Made by a program: the position numbers and the translations under genes
Notes under the pieces: model-generated
Database searches by the model: none
What the model saw: the letters and a program-made list of their open reading frames with translations, nothing else
What the model was told of the DNA's origin: nothing
Part shown: positions 62,101 to 64,000 of the stretch, in pieces
Layout of the letters: every line of letters begins with the position of its first letter
How positions within the stretch are numbered: the stretch's first letter is position 1
From: Nostoc sp. C052
GTDB taxonomy: Bacteria; Cyanobacteriota; Cyanobacteriia; Cyanobacteriales; Nostocaceae
Direction: 5' to 3'
Assembly (NCBI RefSeq): GCF_013393905.1
Contig: NZ_CP040273.1
Coordinates: forward strand, 62,001-126,000
Length of the DNA: 64,000 bases

Positions 62101-63397
62101 CTCTGCAAACCGGAATGCTGGAAATATAAACATTCATGCCCGCGATGCTGTCATGATCGATGGTACTAGTGGCAATAACACAAGTGGCGCTTTTAGTTTT
62201 TTGTCTGCTGGAGGTGTTGGCAAAGGTGGGGATATCCAAGTCACAACTAACTCCTTAACACTAAGCAACGGCGGACAACTTGCTGCTACCAGTTTTGGTA
62301 AAGGTAATGCGGGTGACATTATAGTTGATGCTGGCGATGCTATTGGTATTGATGGTGTCGGTAGTAATGGAATTTCAAGCGGTGTTTTTACTACCTTAGA
62401 AGGTCAAGCTGAAGGTAGAGGAGGTAATATTAACCTGACAACAGGCTCTTTATTTTTAACCAATGGTGGAGTAGTCAATGCTAGTACTTTTTCGAGAGGT
62501 AATGGAGGTGATATTACCATTGATGCACGCGATCGCATTCTAATCGATGGTATTGGCACTACAGGTTTTTCTAGCGGTATTTTTAGTACAGTCAGTTCAA
62601 TAGCTGTAGGCAATGCAGGTAATATTAACCTGACAACAGATTCTTTATTTTTAAATCGCGGGGGAATCAGTTCGAGTAGTTTGGGACAAGGTAAAGCCGG
62701 AGATATTAATATTAATTCTGGTTTCACAACACTTGATAACAAAGGATTTATTGCAGCAATAACCAACTCTGGTGATGGTGGAAATATTAATTTAACTGCT
62801 AGCGATCGCTTAATATTACGTCGCGGTAGCGGAATTTCGACCACCGCAGGTACAGCCCAATCAGGTGGCGATGGTGGTAACATCAATATCGATTCAAGAT
62901 TTATCGTCGCCATCCCCGAAGAAAACAGCGACATCACAGCCAACGCCTTCACAGGAACAGGTGGAAACGTCGAAATCAATTCTCAAGGTATTTTTGGTAT
63001 CGAATCGCGGATAAAGCCAACTGAAAAAAGTGATATTACCGCCAGTTCAGAACAAGGCGTTTCAGGAGTGATTAGCATTAACGCACCCGATACTAGTTCC
63101 ATTCAAAATAGCTTTACCGAATTACCTCCAGTCATCGATACCAATGCACTCATTGCCAATAGCTGCATTTCCCGCGCTAGCAAGCGACAAGAAAACTCTT
63201 TTACCATTACAGGTTCCGGTGCTTTAACCAATAATCGGCCTGATAATGCTTTAGTTTCTAACTACACAACTGGTGAGGTGAGAGGTGTAGAAATTACATC
63301 CCGTCCTTGGAAGAAAGGCGATCCGATTATTGAACCGCAAGGTTTATATCGGATGAGTAATGGGCAGTTGCTATTGAGTCGAGAATGTTCTAATTAG
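59114..63397 (+). CDS. Filamentous-haemagglutinin-type exoprotein (TpsA-like, beta-helix)
   Basis: 1427 residues. Signal peptide (FGLTGLLGSFCVSLLTSKTQ, cleavage near AQA-QQ). Then the TPS secretion domain (about 40-170) with EVITGGATCQINLFHSFQEF, soon NLFLINPNGIVFGKNASLNV, as in cyanobacterial FHA-type proteins. The body is built of about 17 degenerate repeats of the GNAGNITINARDTV type, forming a long right-handed beta-helix. The C-terminus has a Cys-containing tail (NSCISRASKRQ and SRECSN). By family it would be exported through an outer-membrane TpsB partner, which is absent here. No frame break. Confidence 0.9.
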   Translation: MTIKYRLHKCLQFGLTGLLGSFCVSLLTSKTQAQQSNIVSDNTLGTESSKVIGNFQGQPIEVITGGATCQINLFHSFQEFNISEGRGAYFFSPSADIQNILARVTGSNPSEILGRLGTFGNSSPNLFLINPNGIVFGKNASLNVQGSFVGTTANGIQFGNQGVFSATNPQAVPLLTINPSVLLFNQIQASGGIINHSQAPAGTNLIGQDVTGLRVADGKSLLLVGGNINIDGGSIRAYGGNVELASLAAPGNVGLNIAGDNLGLVIPENVERANVSLSNGAEVNVRGAGGGNIKIEAQNVNLIGQSKLRAGIDIGLGTSNSKGGDITINAAADTALIDESFIANVVQQKAFGQAGNINIATGTLTLSDGALINANFFGQGNAGNVNINALGDISFRKSRPGESTGIFSQVAEGAIGNGGNVTINSNSLEINDGSQIQGSTSGKGNSGNIIINAGNNISLDGSNGNADGFSGIINNVQSTAEGNAGNIEITTGTLKATNGAFIGSSIFGKGNAGNISINALDNITFDTKSDVSSYVFNDGVGNGGNIYLKTGSLSLTNGSQVSTNVSGQGNAGNITVEASDNVKLDGVFIDAGKFDLNNLDYDSFSGLQSNLNIGGVGKAGNIQVTTGSLSVTNGAEISSFTGGVGNGGNITINARDNVTFSGFGGRMKDGSTVSSFGIKNAIGNGGDIRINASNLLLKDGGQLDASNGGQGTGGNIFLDVSNTITFDGIGGNGLPSSAYTLTSNGNAGNFQIETGSLFLTNGGTISSSLFEGEGNAGNITIDARDTVIINGVVKGVTLGTGRIIDESSSLSSSLVSGEGKGGDIKITTGSLSVTNGAFISGDTNAQGNAGNITINARNTVSVTNGKISVNTLGQGNGGDITINAGDTVTFDGGKNGLFTPVATTALNNSTGNAGNIRINSRGLFVKNGATISTFSDGQGNGGNIFIDTRDAVTFDGTNGKNSSTAAYTFASGSGNGGNIQVKTGTLTLKNGGVTRTSANRNAGNINIHARDAVMIDGTSGNNTSGAFSFLSAGGVGKGGDIQVTTNSLTLSNGGQLAATSFGKGNAGDIIVDAGDAIGIDGVGSNGISSGVFTTLEGQAEGRGGNINLTTGSLFLTNGGVVNASTFSRGNGGDITIDARDRILIDGIGTTGFSSGIFSTVSSIAVGNAGNINLTTDSLFLNRGGISSSSLGQGKAGDININSGFTTLDNKGFIAAITNSGDGGNINLTASDRLILRRGSGISTTAGTAQSGGDGGNINIDSRFIVAIPEENSDITANAFTGTGGNVEINSQGIFGIESRIKPTEKSDITASSEQGVSGVISINAPDTSSIQNSFTELPPVIDTNALIANSCISRASKRQENSFTITGSGALTNNRPDNALVSNYTTGEVRGVEITSRPWKKGDPIIEPQGLYRMSNGQLLLSRECSN

Positions 63398-63495
63398 CTT
63401 TGGAAGAACTACAACTAGCGAATGAAGATTTAAAGCGGCACAATGAAGAATTACATAACACTCAACAGTCCTTGGTAGCACAAAGTCAATGCTAA
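63398..63495 (+). pseudogene. Scrap of a PAS/sensor histidine kinase coiled-coil segment
   Basis: In one frame: ALEELQLANEDLKRHNEELH, then NTQQSLVAQSQC and a stop. The EELQxANEDL...NEEL pattern is the linker coiled coil before PAS domains in cyanobacterial sensor kinases. Everything else is missing. It directly abuts the FHA stop codon. Confidence 0.5.
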
Positions 63496-63574
63496 CGTGA
63501 GTTCGAGGAACCTCTTCCTGTCTTGAACTAAAGTTCAAGCCTGTCCAAGAGAAAGAATACTTGAAAAGTTTAGG

Positions 63575-63787
63575 TTGCCGACACCAGAGGTAAGAGAATA
63601 CATACTTGCTACTTTGGAAAATGATGAATTTTATGGCGAAGAATTCATTTCTAATCGAGAGATACTGCGCGAACTGCTTGGGGTGTTGTTAAAACAAGAA
63701 GATTGGGAAACCATTGCAGCAGTCGCAGCAGATTCGTTAAAGAAAGAAATTATACGTCAAGCGGCTAGTGAGAAAATTTCTGCATAG
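63575..63787 (+). CDS. Hypothetical small helical protein or fragment
   Basis: 70 residues from a TTG, with an open frame reaching back to about 63527, so the true start is unsure. PEVREYILATLENDEFYGEE, then REILRELLGVLLKQEDWETI, is acidic and helical. Family not recognised. A CTTGAACT/AGTTCAAG inverted repeat (63522-63539) lies upstream. It may be a remnant. Confidence 0.35.
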   Translation: MPTPEVREYILATLENDEFYGEEFISNREILRELLGVLLKQEDWETIAAVAADSLKKEIIRQAASEKISA

Positions 63788-63983
63788 TCAAGCTTATCGC
63801 AATAATCCTATTTGAATTACTCTTTTGTTTTGCCAACAAGTGTGTGCTGTTTTACCTAGCCTTTCTTCTAGGTTCTCAATGTTGAAACTTTGTGAGAGGA
63901 TTAACCCAGTATTTAAACTCAGCTTAAACATTTTGTTCTGAAATGTGGTCTAAATTTATCACTACACACAGGAGTGTTTAATT

Positions 63984-64000
63984 ATGGTGCAGGACGAACT
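63984..64000 (+). CDS. Start of a gene that continues past the right edge
   Basis: ATG at 63984 (MVQDE) with AGGAG about 9 bases upstream. Only five codons are inside the window, so the product cannot be named. Confidence 0.4.

Noticed and set aside
60169..62979. Several long minus-strand frames across the FHA-type gene
   Set aside because: They are shadows of the repetitive GNAGNI-type coding sequence, giving Pro/Leu-rich nonsense.

Overview
The window looks like part of a large plasmid (or a plasmid-derived island) of a filamentous, Nostoc-type cyanobacterium. Reasons: frequent GCGATCGC (HIP1-like) octamers, tandem heptamers of the TAATTCG kind, GGGGAGCA-rich hairpin repeats, several group-2 RpoD-like sigma factors, and a cyanobacterial-type filamentous-haemagglutinin exoprotein. 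No rRNA, clear tRNA or CRISPR array was seen. No replication initiator or relaxase was recognised, so the plasmid assignment rests on two partition systems and gene content.

Layout. 1-430 is the start of an SNF2-type helicase running off the left edge. 585-1849 is an actin-type (ParM/ParR-like) partition pair with a repeat-rich upstream region. 2266-3205 holds a lipoprotein and a zinc-ribbon protein. 3388-5405 is a ParA/ParB locus with two palindromic operators. 5592-8878 holds a RecD2-type helicase and sigma factor 1. 9037-13698 is a leftward block of small plasmid genes, a solo TnpB element and a C-terminal remnant of a strawberry-notch-like protein. 13859-17424 holds a small regulator between matching operators and two large plasmid proteins.

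17.4-24.0 kb is a candidate defence module: a VPA1262-like protein with a PLD-like motif, and a NERD-like/SF1 helicase paired with a DUF2290-like protein. It is bounded by the 3' half of the 16231 gene and a decayed direct copy of it. 24.6-34.8 kb is a type I restriction-modification locus (hsdM in two ORFs, hsdS, hsdR, a YgjP-type metallopeptidase). A collapsed darTG remnant and an antisense stand-alone reverse transcriptase lie inside it. 35.0-39.1 kb holds a truncated methylase/strawberry-notch protein, a membrane protein with an AT-hook, and sigma factor 2.

From 39 kb onward the window is dominated by mobile-element scars: an IS630-type element with a likely -1 frameshift, MITEs with related ends, two inverted copies of a second IS630-type element (each damaged by a different 1-nt indel), a truncated sigma factor 3, a disrupted BRO-N gene, a LysR stub, and a gene unit bounded by perfect 34-bp inverted repeats. 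Between them are two ParE/RelE-type toxin-antitoxin pairs, an AIPR-like protein, and a small cluster around a TraD/FtsK-like ATPase. The last part carries an M4 protease, a 1427-residue TpsA-like exoprotein and scraps of a sensor kinase.

The partition genes, sigma factors and toxin-antitoxin pairs fit maintenance and expression of a large replicon. The 17-35 kb stretch fits a defence island. The most interesting candidates for an undescribed system are the intron-less reverse transcriptase with a structured leader inside the type I R-M locus, and the repeat-bounded VPA1262-like/helicase-DUF2290 module. All family names come from reading the protein sequences; no database search was run.
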